Notes under the pieces: generated by a model
Database searches by the model: none
What the model saw: only the letters and a program-made list of their open reading frames with translations
What the model was told of the DNA's origin: nothing
Shown: in pieces, positions 26,039 through 34,379 of the stretch
How positions within the stretch are numbered: the first letter of the stretch is position 1
Layout: each line of letters starts with the position of its first letter
Assembly (NCBI RefSeq): GCF_001886715.1
Contig: NZ_CP018082.1
Coordinates: forward strand, 4,154,001-4,218,000
Origin: Nocardia mangyaensis
GTDB lineage: Bacteria > Actinomycetota > Actinomycetes > Mycobacteriales > Mycobacteriaceae
DNA: 64,000 nt
Direction: 5' to 3'
Position numbers and translations under genes: made by a program

Positions 26039-27186
26039 TGGACTTCACCTTCACCAAAGAGCAGGAACTCCTGCGCGATTCGGTGGCCCGGTTCCTCGGC
26101 GCCCGGTACGACCTGGAGACCAGTCGCGGCGCGGTCAAGTCCGACGCCGGGTGGCAACCCGCTGTGTGGCGCGGGTTCGCCGAGGAGTTGGGCATTCTGG
26201 GTGCGACCCTGCCCGAAGAGGTCGACGGGATGGGCGGTGGACCGATCGACATGATGGTCATCGCCGAGGAACTCGGGCGCGCGCTCGTCGTCGAACCGTA
26301 TGTCGACACGGTCATCGTCGGGGCGGGTCTGCTGAAACGCTCCGGTGGCGCGGCAGCCGATGCCCTGCTGCGCCAGATCGTGGCCGGTACGGTGCGCACC
26401 GCGTTCGCCGCACTCGAGCCGACCTCGGGTCACACGATGCACGATCTCTCCACGACCGCGCACCGCGACGGTGATTCATGGGTGATCGACGGCAGCAAGA
26501 CTGTCGTGACCAGTGCGCCGTTGGCGACCCATCTGATCATCAGCGCACGCACCTCCGGTGCACGGCGCGACGAATCCGGTATCTCGTTGTTCCTCACCGA
26601 ATTCGATGCGGCGAATCCGCCGGCCGGGGTGGACATCCACTCCTACCGGACGATCGACGATCGGGTCGGTTCCGATATCACCTTCACCGAATTCCGTTTG
26701 CCCACCGCCGCGCTACTCGGCACCGAAGGCGACGCATGGTCGACGATCGAGGCCACAGCCGATGAGGCGATCGCGGCGATCGCCGCGGAAGCGGTCGGGT
26801 GTATGCGGAAGGTGCTGGCCGATACCGTCGAATACGCCAAGCAACGCCAGCAGTTCGGTCAGCCGATCGGCAGTTTCCAAGTTCTGCAACACCGCATGGT
26901 CGATATGTACCTGGAGCTGGAACAGGCTGTCGCCGCAGCATATTTGGCGATCCATTCGTTGAATGCGGCACCAGCGGACCGGGCCCGGGCGGCATCAGCG
27001 GCCAAGGTCACCATCAGCCGTGCCGCTCGATTCATCGGCCAGAACTCCGTCCAGCTGCACGGCGCGATGGGCATGACCGAGGAACTCGCCATCGGCCACT
27101 ATTTCAAGCGGCTGACCGCGATCGAGCACGAGTTCGGATCCAGCGACCACCACCTCGCCCGCTATGCCGAGCTGACGAGACCGTAA
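26038..27186 (+). CDS. Acyl-CoA dehydrogenase, partner subunit
   Basis: 382 aa, translationally coupled to the previous gene. N-terminal helices 'MDFTFTKEQELLRDSVARFL', middle 'SWVIDGSKTVVTSAPLATHL', C-terminal 'VEYAKQRQQFGQPIGSFQVL' and 'QLHGAMGMTEELAIGHYFKR'. These keep the FAD-binding 'RQQFGQPI' and 'LHGAMGMTEE' motifs. No catalytic Glu is evident at the canonical positions. This is the pattern of alpha2beta2 FadE pairs used for steroid side chains in mycobacteria. The substrate here is unknown. It is followed by a TetR gene 2 bp later. Confidence 0.9.
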   Translation: MDFTFTKEQELLRDSVARFLGARYDLETSRGAVKSDAGWQPAVWRGFAEELGILGATLPEEVDGMGGGPIDMMVIAEELGRALVVEPYVDTVIVGAGLLKRSGGAAADALLRQIVAGTVRTAFAALEPTSGHTMHDLSTTAHRDGDSWVIDGSKTVVTSAPLATHLIISARTSGARRDESGISLFLTEFDAANPPAGVDIHSYRTIDDRVGSDITFTEFRLPTAALLGTEGDAWSTIEATADEAIAAIAAEAVGCMRKVLADTVEYAKQRQQFGQPIGSFQVLQHRMVDMYLELEQAVAAAYLAIHSLNAAPADRARAASAAKVTISRAARFIGQNSVQLHGAMGMTEELAIGHYFKRLTAIEHEFGSSDHHLARYAELTRP

Positions 27187-27188
27187 TC

Positions 27189-27809
27189 GTGGTCAGCGGT
27201 GAAGGTTCGTCGCCGGGACCGGAGGGCCCGCTGTCGAGCACGCCTCCGAAACCGGTGCGTGAGCGCATCATCGACCTCGCGCACCGGTGGTTCCTCGACG
27301 GCCGCCGCATCGATATGCAACAGCTGGCCCGTGAATCGGGGATCGGCCGCGCCACGCTGTATCGCTGGTGGGGTAGCCGGGAGGTCGTGATCGGTGAAGT
27401 GGTCTGGCGGATCATCGCGGAGGCGATCGGGCGCGTCGAGGCGCGCGACGCACGCCTGTCCGATGATCCCGCCGGGCGCTTCGTCCGCAACTTCGGCACA
27501 CTCGCGGAGACGGTCCGTACCTTCGAACCGCTCACCCGATTCGTCGCCGAAGACCCGGAATACGGCCTGCGCGTGCTGACTTCGGGCTACTCCGTGGTCC
27601 AGGGCCGCATGATCGACTGGGTCGCCTCGCGGCTGACCGACCTCCCCGATCTCGATCCGCGCATCGAAGTCCGCGACCTCGCCTATTCGATCGTGCGCGT
27701 CGGCGAAGCTTTCGTCTGGAGCGACATCATCACCGGTGACCCGCCGCAGTCCGGAAAGGCCACCGCCATGGTCGAGTTGCTCGTTTCGGCCGCATCCGGC
27801 AGACGCTGA
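27189..27809 (+). CDS. TetR family regulator, QsdR-like
   Basis: 206 aa from the GTG at 27189, 2 bp after the acyl-CoA dehydrogenase stop. HTH 'IDMQQLARESGIGRATLYRW' then 'WGSREVVIGEVVW'. The C-terminal domain with 'DPAGRFVRNFGTLAETVRTF' and 'FVAEDPEYGLRVLTSGYSVV' resembles the QsdR-type TetR C-terminus. Being the last gene of the operon and having an operator at 24732-24756 upstream of its first gene fits feedback repression lifted by an acyl-CoA. Start uncertain: the N-terminal 20 residues are Pro/Ser-rich. Confidence 0.85.
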   Translation: MVSGEGSSPGPEGPLSSTPPKPVRERIIDLAHRWFLDGRRIDMQQLARESGIGRATLYRWWGSREVVIGEVVWRIIAEAIGRVEARDARLSDDPAGRFVRNFGTLAETVRTFEPLTRFVAEDPEYGLRVLTSGYSVVQGRMIDWVASRLTDLPDLDPRIEVRDLAYSIVRVGEAFVWSDIITGDPPQSGKATAMVELLVSAASGRR

Positions 27810-27895
27810 ACCAGCTGTTCCTCGAACGGATCGTCACCGGCAACGAGCCCCCTGGAGTTCGAAGTGGTTTGTCTCAGCAGTCGCGCACGACCGCC

Positions 27896-28120
27896 CTATT
27901 CCTGCGAAGGACCTCGATCGGGGTGGGTGGAAGGTGCGGGTTCGCCGCTGTTTTCCGTGGCGGCCAGGAGCCGGGATCCCCATCCGGTGATGAGTTCGAT
28001 CGCTTCAAGCGGTCCGTGCACGACGAACGGTGCGCCGACGGAGGCGAGGCAGAAGGCCGCCCAGTCCAGTGATTCCGCGGCGATGTGGACCTCGCAGGAT
28101 CGGGCATCGAGGACCGCGAC
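27896..28120 (-). pseudogene. WYL-family regulator C-terminal remnant
   Basis: The minus-strand frame ending at 27896 reads 'CEVHIAAESLDWAAFCLASV' then 'GAPFVVHGPLEAIELITGW', the C-terminal end of YafY/WYL-type regulators ('...SLDWLAFCLA.LG..F.V..P.EL...'). The HTH and WYL core are missing. The frame stops resembling the family near 28120, exactly where an unrelated ATPase fragment begins on the other strand. No start or promoter is evident; treated as a truncated relic. Confidence 0.55.
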
Positions 28121-28250
28121 GGTCCGCGAGCAGTTCGGAATGACGATCGTGCTCACCACGCACTACCTCGACGAAGCCGACCATGTGGCCGAACGGGTCG
28201 TGATCGTCGATCGCGGGCGCATCATCGCCGGCAGCTCACTGCAGGCGCTC
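28119..28250 (+). pseudogene. DrrA-type ABC transporter ATPase fragment
   Basis: About 44 codons in one frame read 'REQFGMTIVLTTHYLDEADH' and 'VAERVVIVDRGRIIAGSS'. This is the H-loop (TTHYLDEAD) and following strand of daunorubicin-resistance-type ABC ATPases. The Walker A, signature and Walker B segments are absent, and the match ends before 28277 where the CAP gene stop lies. A double-truncated relic, joined to the WYL remnant. Confidence 0.65.
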
Positions 28251-28276
28251 GGGTTGTGTCGCGGCGTCGCCTGCGA

Positions 28277-28837
28277 TCAGCCCAGGCGACCCACATTCTC
28301 AGCGAAGCGGCCCGCCATGTTGCCGGCAGGGTCATAGTTGGCAACGACATACGCGGTGGAACCGTTGCACGCGGCCCCGATCCCCATCCGGCTACTGCCC
28401 TTCCAGACCACCTGTGTGAAGTGTCCGAACCTGCTGAAGTTCACCATATTCGAATCAGGATTGTCGAAGTCGTAGTCCTTGATCTCGTCGTACCAGGACT
28501 GGACGACGGGCGCGCCACCGAGCTGCCTCGAGGTATCCGACGACCACGACGTGTGCAGGTTCTCGCCGTACTTGTTGTTCGGCCGGTGGGCGAAGTTCTT
28601 GCTACTGGCGATCGAGTTCGCCCACTCCTGGGCCCAGGCGCTGACCGTTGCGTCCAGCATCAGCGGCGATGCGCCGTGACGTGCCCGGTATTTGTTGTGG
28701 GTGGTGAGCATGTCCTGGCTGATCGTCGGCGCCACGCAGCGATTGTGTAGCGCCTCGGCACCGGCGATACCCGGAGGAGTCAGGGCGCCGGCCAGCAGCG
28801 CGGTGACAGCGGCGGAGATGACACGGCCAAGACGCAT
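28277..28837 (-). CDS. Secreted CAP (SCP/PR1-like) domain protein
   Basis: 186 aa from the ATG at 28837. Signal peptide about residues 1-28 ('VISAAVTALLAGALTPPGIAGA'). The CAP domain has 'MLTTHNKYRARHGASPLMLD', 'FAHRPNNKYGENLHTS', 'VQSWYDEIKDYDF' and 'GHFTQVVWKGSSRMGIGAA'. His and Glu of the CAP cavity are present. A Cys pair in the mature protein ('NRCVAP', 'AACNGS') may form a disulfide. Exported CAP proteins are of unclear function in actinobacteria, with lipid binding suggested for some. Flanked by decayed genes but itself intact. Confidence 0.92.
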   Translation of the reverse strand: MRLGRVISAAVTALLAGALTPPGIAGAEALHNRCVAPTISQDMLTTHNKYRARHGASPLMLDATVSAWAQEWANSIASSKNFAHRPNNKYGENLHTSWSSDTSRQLGGAPVVQSWYDEIKDYDFDNPDSNMVNFSRFGHFTQVVWKGSSRMGIGAACNGSTAYVVANYDPAGNMAGRFAENVGRLG

Positions 28838-28874
28838 AAAGTCTCCCGAGAGTGGAGGGGGATCGTGCGGGTGC

Positions 28875-29054
28875 TCAGGTCTGGTCGTCTGTGTCGGCAC
28901 CGGGTGCGTTCTTCTTGATCGACTCGATGCCGGCCAACGCGGAGGCCTTGCTCGAATAGGCCTGCCCCTGGGCGATGATCTCGCCGTTGCCTGCTTTGAG
29001 TCGGAACCTGAACTTGCCCGCGGAATCCTTGTAGACCTCGAAAGTTCCAGCCAT
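28875..29054 (-). CDS. YegP-like DUF1508 small protein
   Basis: 59 aa from the ATG at 29054; a 16-codon upstream extension is possible. The sequence 'GTFEVYKDSAGKFRFRLKAG' and 'EIIAQGQAYSSKASALAGIE' is the DUF1508 (YegP) fold, here a single copy where the E. coli protein has two. The C-terminus is acidic. Function unknown in the family. It lies 37 bp upstream of, and in the same direction as, the CAP gene, so they may share a transcript. Confidence 0.9.
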   Translation of the reverse strand: MAGTFEVYKDSAGKFRFRLKAGNGEIIAQGQAYSSKASALAGIESIKKNAPGADTDDQT

Positions 29055-29189
29055 GCGTTTACCTCGTCTCCATTGAAGTACGGATAACGCCCTGCTGAGC
29101 AAACGATAATGCCGACTTCCGCACCTAACCGTTGGACACGCGCGGAAATCGGGTCACGTCGCCCGCATCCCGCCGAAAACTCAACGTCC

Positions 29190-29748
29190 ACGCTGGCCGA
29201 CCTCACCACCGTGCGTGAGCTCCGAGTCCAGTTGGAGACATGGGTCACCGGCGCAGCGATCGCGATCCGATGGCAAGATCTCGACCTGTATGCCGAACCC
29301 GGCCGCATGACGATCTACGGGACGATCGTGCGGATAACCCCACCAGGACGGGGTGCTGCGACCCATCCGGCGGGAATGGACCAAGACCCAAGCCGGGTAC
29401 AGGTCCGTCGCGCTCCCTCAGTTCGTCGTCGAGACACTGCGACGCCGAGCGGCCAACGCCATCTCCAACCCACTCGATCTGGTGTTCACCACCCGCAACG
29501 GGTCGATCTATGACCCCCTCAGCTTCCGCCGCAGCTGGCGCTCGGCGCCAGGCAACACGTTCGCATGGGTGACTCCGAAGACTTTCAGGAAGTCGGTCGC
29601 CACGCTGATCGCGAACGAGCACGGTGCCGGTCGAGCCGCCCAGCAGCGGGGCCACACCGACCATGGGCTCATCGCCCAGCGTCACTACATCGACGCGCCC
29701 AGCAAGGTCGAGAACTTCACCGGTACCCTCGGCGACCCCACACGCTGA
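29190..29748 (+). pseudogene. Tyrosine-recombinase (integrase) remnant, deleted and frameshifted
   Basis: One frame carries 'ELRVQLETWVTG' joined directly to 'AIAIRWQDLDLYAEPGRMTI', skipping the segment normally between them. The match then changes frame near 29345-29355 to 'REWTKTQAGYRSVALPQFVV' and ends with 'TPKTFRKSVATLIANEHGAG' and 'GHTDHGLIAQRHYID', the C-terminal Arg/His/Tyr region. The N-terminal DNA-binding part is missing. An actinophage or ICE-type integrase relic; no att site or tRNA was recognised beside it. Confidence 0.8.
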
Positions 29749-29869
29749 ACTCGTGTCGAAAGCGTGTCGGAAGTCGAATTCCGGGGCTCGGGGAAGGTGT
29801 GCTCGCACCGACTTCCGTCGGGTTTCGGGGCCGATCAGGCCGCGCGGGCCAGTGCGGGAGAATGGTGTG

Positions 29870-30805
29870 GTGAGCACCGACGACGTCCTCGACCAAGACT
29901 CTGAACTGCGGATATTACCGCAGGGCGAGTGGCGTGCGCGGGCGCAGGCGCATCGGGAGCGGCTCGATCGGCTGGTCGGTCCGTACCTGGAGCGCCGGGC
30001 GGCGGGGACCACCCATCCGGTGGTGGATTTCCTGTTCACCTACTACGGCAACAAGCCCTCGCAGTTGCGGCGCTGGCATCCCGGGTTCGGGATCGGATTG
30101 CCGGGAGCGCACGAGTACGCCGGGGCTCGGGGGTATCACCGGGTGGTCGGCGAGTCACCCGAGAAGGCGGTCTACACCGCCGACCCGGCGTATCTGATCA
30201 AGCGGCGAGACACCATCGAGTTCGTCAATCGGCTGCTCACCGCGACCGCGCGGCGACCGGCGCAGCTGTCGTGCTTCGGGTTGCACGAGTGGGCGATGGT
30301 CTATCGGACGGACGAGGTACGGCATCAGCGGGTTCCGTTGCGGCTCGGTCACGCGGGGACGGACGCGGTGGTGGAGTCGATGTCGTTGCGGTGCACGCAC
30401 TTCGACGCGTTCCGGTTCTTCACCCCCGATGCGGTGGGCCGCAATGCCGAACCGCTCACGCGCGCGGGGCAGCTCGATCGGGAGCAGCCGGGTTGTCTGC
30501 ACGCGAACATGGACTTGTACAAGTGGGGCTTCAAGCTCGCGCCGCTGATTCCCTCGGTTCTGCTGCTGGACTGCTTCGAACTCGCCTGCACCGCACGCGA
30601 ACTCGACATGCGGGCAAGCCCGTACGACCTGCGCGAGTACGGATACGAGCCGGTGCGCATCGAAACGCCGGGCGGGCGGGCGGAATACGTTCGCGCGCAG
30701 GCCGCCGTAGCCGAAAACGCCGAGGTGTTGCGGGTTCGGTTACGGCGGGCCTGCGCCGAGCTGACGGCCGCGCTGCGTCGAGTCGAGGGTCAGCCCGGCC
30801 GCTGA
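29870..30805 (+). CDS. Conserved actinobacterial protein, often labelled 3-methyladenine DNA glycosylase
   Basis: 311 aa from a GTG at 29870 (another GTG at 29867). Strongly patterned sequence: 'VDFLFTYYGNKPSQLRRWHP', 'SCFGLHEWAMVYR', 'RCTHFDAFRFFTPDA', 'EQPGCLHANMDLYKWGFKL' and 'CFELACTARELDMRASPYDL'. I recognise this as a family common in mycolic-acid actinobacteria that is frequently annotated as a glycosylase. No helix-hairpin-helix or other classical glycosylase motif is visible, so the label is doubtful. Its 3' end overlaps the convergent BCCT gene by 16 bp. Confidence 0.85.
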   Translation: MSTDDVLDQDSELRILPQGEWRARAQAHRERLDRLVGPYLERRAAGTTHPVVDFLFTYYGNKPSQLRRWHPGFGIGLPGAHEYAGARGYHRVVGESPEKAVYTADPAYLIKRRDTIEFVNRLLTATARRPAQLSCFGLHEWAMVYRTDEVRHQRVPLRLGHAGTDAVVESMSLRCTHFDAFRFFTPDAVGRNAEPLTRAGQLDREQPGCLHANMDLYKWGFKLAPLIPSVLLLDCFELACTARELDMRASPYDLREYGYEPVRIETPGGRAEYVRAQAAVAENAEVLRVRLRRACAELTAALRRVEGQPGR

Positions 30806-32538
30806 TCCTTGTCGAGTGGGCCCGGCACCACGGCGGTGGCGCCGGTGGACTGGTCCTCCGCCGGCTCGGTGACCAGGGTGAACTCGCCCTCGTGCTGCTC
30901 GGTGCCCATGTCGACGGCGGTCTCGACGAGGACGGCGCCGCGGTCGGCCCGCAGGATCAGCGGATCCTCGCGCAGATCCTTGTACAGCGAGACGCACATC
31001 GCCGCCATCACCACCAGGAACGGCAGTGACACCACGGTGGTGAGCGCCTGGAGGCCGGTCAACGCGCCGCCGAGGTTGTCGGAATCGGCGATCACCAGCA
31101 TGATCGCCGCCACCGCGCCGGTCGCCGCGCCCCAGAAGACGACGATCAGCTTCGACGGTTCGATGCTGCCGCGTTCGGACAGGGTGCCCATCACGAGGGC
31201 CGCCGCGTCCGCGCCGGAGACGAAGAAGATGCCGACCAGGATCATCACCAGCACCGTGGTCACCGCGGCGATCGGGTACTGGTCGAGCAGGTGGAACAGC
31301 GCGAAGTTCGAGTCGACCGAACCATCGGCCTCGGTGAGCACGCCGTCGGCGGTCTGTTCGAAGATGCCCGCGCCGCCGAAGATCGCGAACCACAGCAGGC
31401 TGACCACGCTGGGCACCAGCAGCACACCGGTGACGAACTGCCGGATGGTGCGGCCGCGGCTGATCCGGGCGATGAACATGCCGACGAACGGGGTCCACGA
31501 GATCCACCACGCCCAGTAGAAGATGGTCCAGCTCGACAACCACGTCTGCATCGCCTCGTCGCCCGCGCCGGTCCGCGAGGCCATCGTCGGCAGGTACTCG
31601 GCGTAGTCGCCGATCGAGGTCGGCAGGATGTTGAGGATGAACAGCGTCGGCCCGGCAACGAAGACGAACGCCGCGATCACCAGCGCCAGCACCATGTTGA
31701 TGTTGGAAAGCCACTGGATACCGCGCTCGATGCCCGACACCGCCGACACGACGAAGGCGACGGTCAAGCCCGAGATGATGGCGACCAGACCGATTTTGCC
31801 GATCCCGTCGATCCAGCCGTTGAACTCCATCCCCGCGCCGATCTGCAGGGCGCCCAGACCGAGGGAGGCCGCCGAGCCGAACAGGGTCGCGAAGATCGCC
31901 ATCATGTCGATGGCGCGGCCACCGATGCCGTCGGCGTGCCGGCCGAGCAGCGGACGGAACACCGCGGAGATCAACTGCGAGCGGCCTTTTCGGAATGTGC
32001 CGTAGGCGATGGCCAAACCGGCGACGGCGTAGATCGCCCACGGGTGCAGTGTCCAGTGGAACAACGTGGTCGCCATCGCGACCTCGGCGGCGGCGGGGCT
32101 GCCGGGTTCGGCGGTGTGTGGGGGCGGATTCACGAAGTGCGACAGCGGTTCCGCCACGCCCCAGAACATCAGGCCGATGCCCATGCCCGCGCTGAACATC
32201 ATCGCGATCCAGGAGACCGTGCGGAATTCGGGTTTCTCGTCGTCGGCGCCGAGCGGGATCCGGCCGTAGCGGCTCACCGCCAGCCAGATCACGAAGACCA
32301 CGAACGCGGTGGCCACCAACACGAACAACCAGCCGGTGTTGGTGATGACCCACTTCTGCGCGGAACTGGCGGCCGAGGCGAGACCTTCGTCGTCGAGCAC
32401 ACCCCAGGCGACGAAGGCCAGTGCACCGATCGCGGTGGCGCTGAACACCAACAGGTCGAGCCGGGGCTTGCCCCGCGATCGACTGGCTACCGCGGGTTCA
32501 GCGGCGCCGCCGGACCTGCCTTCGACATCGTTCGACAT
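30790..32538 (-). CDS. BCCT family osmolyte/quaternary-amine transporter
   Basis: 582 aa from the ATG at 32538. Twelve hydrophobic segments are readable. The BCCT signatures are 'MFSAGMGIGLMFWGVAEPLS' near residue 95, 'LHPWAIYAVAGLAIAYGTFR', and 'WTIFYWAWWISWTPFVGMFI' (Trp-rich substrate box, TM8). The cytosolic C-terminal tail, about 60 residues, is acidic. It imports betaine, choline or carnitine with Na+ or H+. 'GMGIGLM', with Met at the Na+/H+ discriminating position, is of the Na+-type pattern, but coupling ion cannot be fixed from this. No choline-oxidation genes adjoin. Confidence 0.93.
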   Translation of the reverse strand: MSNDVEGRSGGAAEPAVASRSRGKPRLDLLVFSATAIGALAFVAWGVLDDEGLASAASSAQKWVITNTGWLFVLVATAFVVFVIWLAVSRYGRIPLGADDEKPEFRTVSWIAMMFSAGMGIGLMFWGVAEPLSHFVNPPPHTAEPGSPAAAEVAMATTLFHWTLHPWAIYAVAGLAIAYGTFRKGRSQLISAVFRPLLGRHADGIGGRAIDMMAIFATLFGSAASLGLGALQIGAGMEFNGWIDGIGKIGLVAIISGLTVAFVVSAVSGIERGIQWLSNINMVLALVIAAFVFVAGPTLFILNILPTSIGDYAEYLPTMASRTGAGDEAMQTWLSSWTIFYWAWWISWTPFVGMFIARISRGRTIRQFVTGVLLVPSVVSLLWFAIFGGAGIFEQTADGVLTEADGSVDSNFALFHLLDQYPIAAVTTVLVMILVGIFFVSGADAAALVMGTLSERGSIEPSKLIVVFWGAATGAVAAIMLVIADSDNLGGALTGLQALTTVVSLPFLVVMAAMCVSLYKDLREDPLILRADRGAVLVETAVDMGTEQHEGEFTLVTEPAEDQSTGATAVVPGPLDKDQRPG

Positions 32539-32762
32539 GGAATCCGAGTCCTTTCCGGTCGCGGGACAGGTCACTACATCAGCCCGCCGTCCGATCAGAG
32601 CAACCGTACAGCGTAGCGGCGGCGACCTGAGGTATTGCGCGACCCAGCTCTGACCTTGTTCCCCGAAACCGCCCTCGGCAACCATGCGATCGACCTATCA
32701 TTCGTGACGCAGCACAACTGTCTCAGCCAGTTGCGTTGTCCAGCATCATCGAAAGGGGAGCA

Positions 32763-34379
32763 ATGATGCACCCAGACACCCGCACAGCCGAGGCGATGTC
32801 GACGCCGCGCCAGTGGTGGCGGCGCTCCGCACGGCGTGGCACAGTCCTTGCCGCGGTCGCCGCGCTCGTGGCGATCGGCCTGCCGTCGAGCGCGGCCGCG
32901 GATCCGGTCGCCGAGCTGTCCGGCATGGTGCGAGAGTTCCTCGATGTCGGGCGCACGGCGGTGCCGCGCGCGGAGTGCGGGCCGGGCTCGCTGCCCGAAA
33001 CCGGACTACAAGGCGACGTTCCCGCAGGCGACCGAGACAGTGGCCGCAGCACCCAGGGGTATCGCTGCAACATGTCGCTGGTCGGCGGCTACACCGGGCG
33101 CGGGGCCGGGATCACCTCGACCAGTTTCGAGCACTGCGCCTACGTCGGCTCGTTCTTCCCCGGCACCCTGCTCAGCGAGCATCCGGGCGTGCAGGTGATC
33201 GACGCGTCCGATCCAGCGAATCCCCAGCTGACCGCGACACTCACCGAACCGGCCATGCTGGCGGGGACCTGGGAGACGTTGAAGGTCAACACCGCTCGCA
33301 AGCTGCTCGTCGGCACGGGGGTGCCGGTGGGCATGGGCGCGGGATATCTGTCGGTCTACGACATCTCCGACTGCGCTCGTCCGCGCCTGCTCAATCCGGG
33401 CACGGGCACCAATCCGTTGATGCCCCTGCCGATCACCACGCACGAGGGCGGCTTCTCCCCCGACGGGCGCACCTATTGGGCATCGGGTCTGGTGCCCGGA
33501 TTCCTCAGCGCGATCGATCTCACCGATCCGGCGAATCCCCGCGTCATCTGGCAGGGGCTGACCGGCATCGAGGCGCACGGCTTCGGAGTGAGCCCCGACG
33601 GAAACCGGCTCTACATCTCCGCGCTCGGCGGTTTCACCGTTCTCGATGTGAGCGCGGTGCAGCGGCGCGACCCGAATCCGCAGGTGCCGCACCTGGGCCG
33701 GACGTTCTGGACCGACGGTTGGGCCACCCAGCACAGCGTGCCGGTGAGCTATCGCGGTGTGCCACACCTGTTCACCGTCGACGAAGGCGGTTCGGGCGGA
33801 GTGAAACTCATCGACGTGTCCGTCGACGGGGCACCGCGGATCACGGCCAAGATCAAGCTCGAGATCAACCTGCCCGAACATATCGACAGCGGAATCGGTT
33901 CGAGCATGGGCGGTTCGGCGTTCTCCTACGAATCGCACTACTGCACTGCCGATCGGCCGGTCGATCCGACCGCGCTGGCCTGCGGATGGATCTCCTCCGG
34001 GATCCGGGTGTTCGATGTGCGCGATCCTGGTGCGATTCGTGAGATCGCCTATTTCAACCCACCGGCACGGACCGGACACAACCTCGAGATCTGGAACTCG
34101 CCGCACGCGCTGGCCTCGATCATCGGCGTACCGGCCATGAGCGCGCCCGCGGCGCTGCGGGCGATGGCGGAGGGCCTGTTCGATCCGGCTCAGGTCCTGA
34201 CCGCGCGGGCGGGCCGGATCGCTTTCGGTGACCTGTCCAGCGACTGGTGCCTGTCGCCGCCGGAATGGCGCGGCGATCAGCTCTACGTGACCTGTTCCGA
34301 CAACGGGTTCATGGTGCTCCAGCTCGACAACGCCGTCTACACCCCGCCGGCGAATCAGCAATCCACCCTCGGGTCATGA
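32763..34379 (+). CDS. Secreted LVIVD-repeat protein
   Basis: 538 aa from the ATG at 32763 with AAAGGGGAG two bases upstream of the ATG pair. Signal peptide about residues 15-46 ('TVLAAVAALVAIGLPSSAAA'). LVIVD/beta-propeller strands repeat: 'HPGVQVIDASDPANPQL', 'AGYLSVYDISDCARPRLL', 'FLSAIDLTDPANPRVIWQ', 'ISALGGFTVLDVSAVQ', 'GIRVFDVRDPGAIREIAYF'. Four or more Cys suggest disulfides outside the cell. Its stop overlaps the next gene's ATG (ATGA), so the two products are made together. Function not established. Confidence 0.88.
   Translation: MMHPDTRTAEAMSTPRQWWRRSARRGTVLAAVAALVAIGLPSSAAADPVAELSGMVREFLDVGRTAVPRAECGPGSLPETGLQGDVPAGDRDSGRSTQGYRCNMSLVGGYTGRGAGITSTSFEHCAYVGSFFPGTLLSEHPGVQVIDASDPANPQLTATLTEPAMLAGTWETLKVNTARKLLVGTGVPVGMGAGYLSVYDISDCARPRLLNPGTGTNPLMPLPITTHEGGFSPDGRTYWASGLVPGFLSAIDLTDPANPRVIWQGLTGIEAHGFGVSPDGNRLYISALGGFTVLDVSAVQRRDPNPQVPHLGRTFWTDGWATQHSVPVSYRGVPHLFTVDEGGSGGVKLIDVSVDGAPRITAKIKLEINLPEHIDSGIGSSMGGSAFSYESHYCTADRPVDPTALACGWISSGIRVFDVRDPGAIREIAYFNPPARTGHNLEIWNSPHALASIIGVPAMSAPAALRAMAEGLFDPAQVLTARAGRIAFGDLSSDWCLSPPEWRGDQLYVTCSDNGFMVLQLDNAVYTPPANQQSTLGS

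Noticed and set aside
29060..29870. tRNA gene or attachment site near the integrase remnant
   Set aside because: No cloverleaf-forming sequence or direct repeat flanking the remnant was found by eye.
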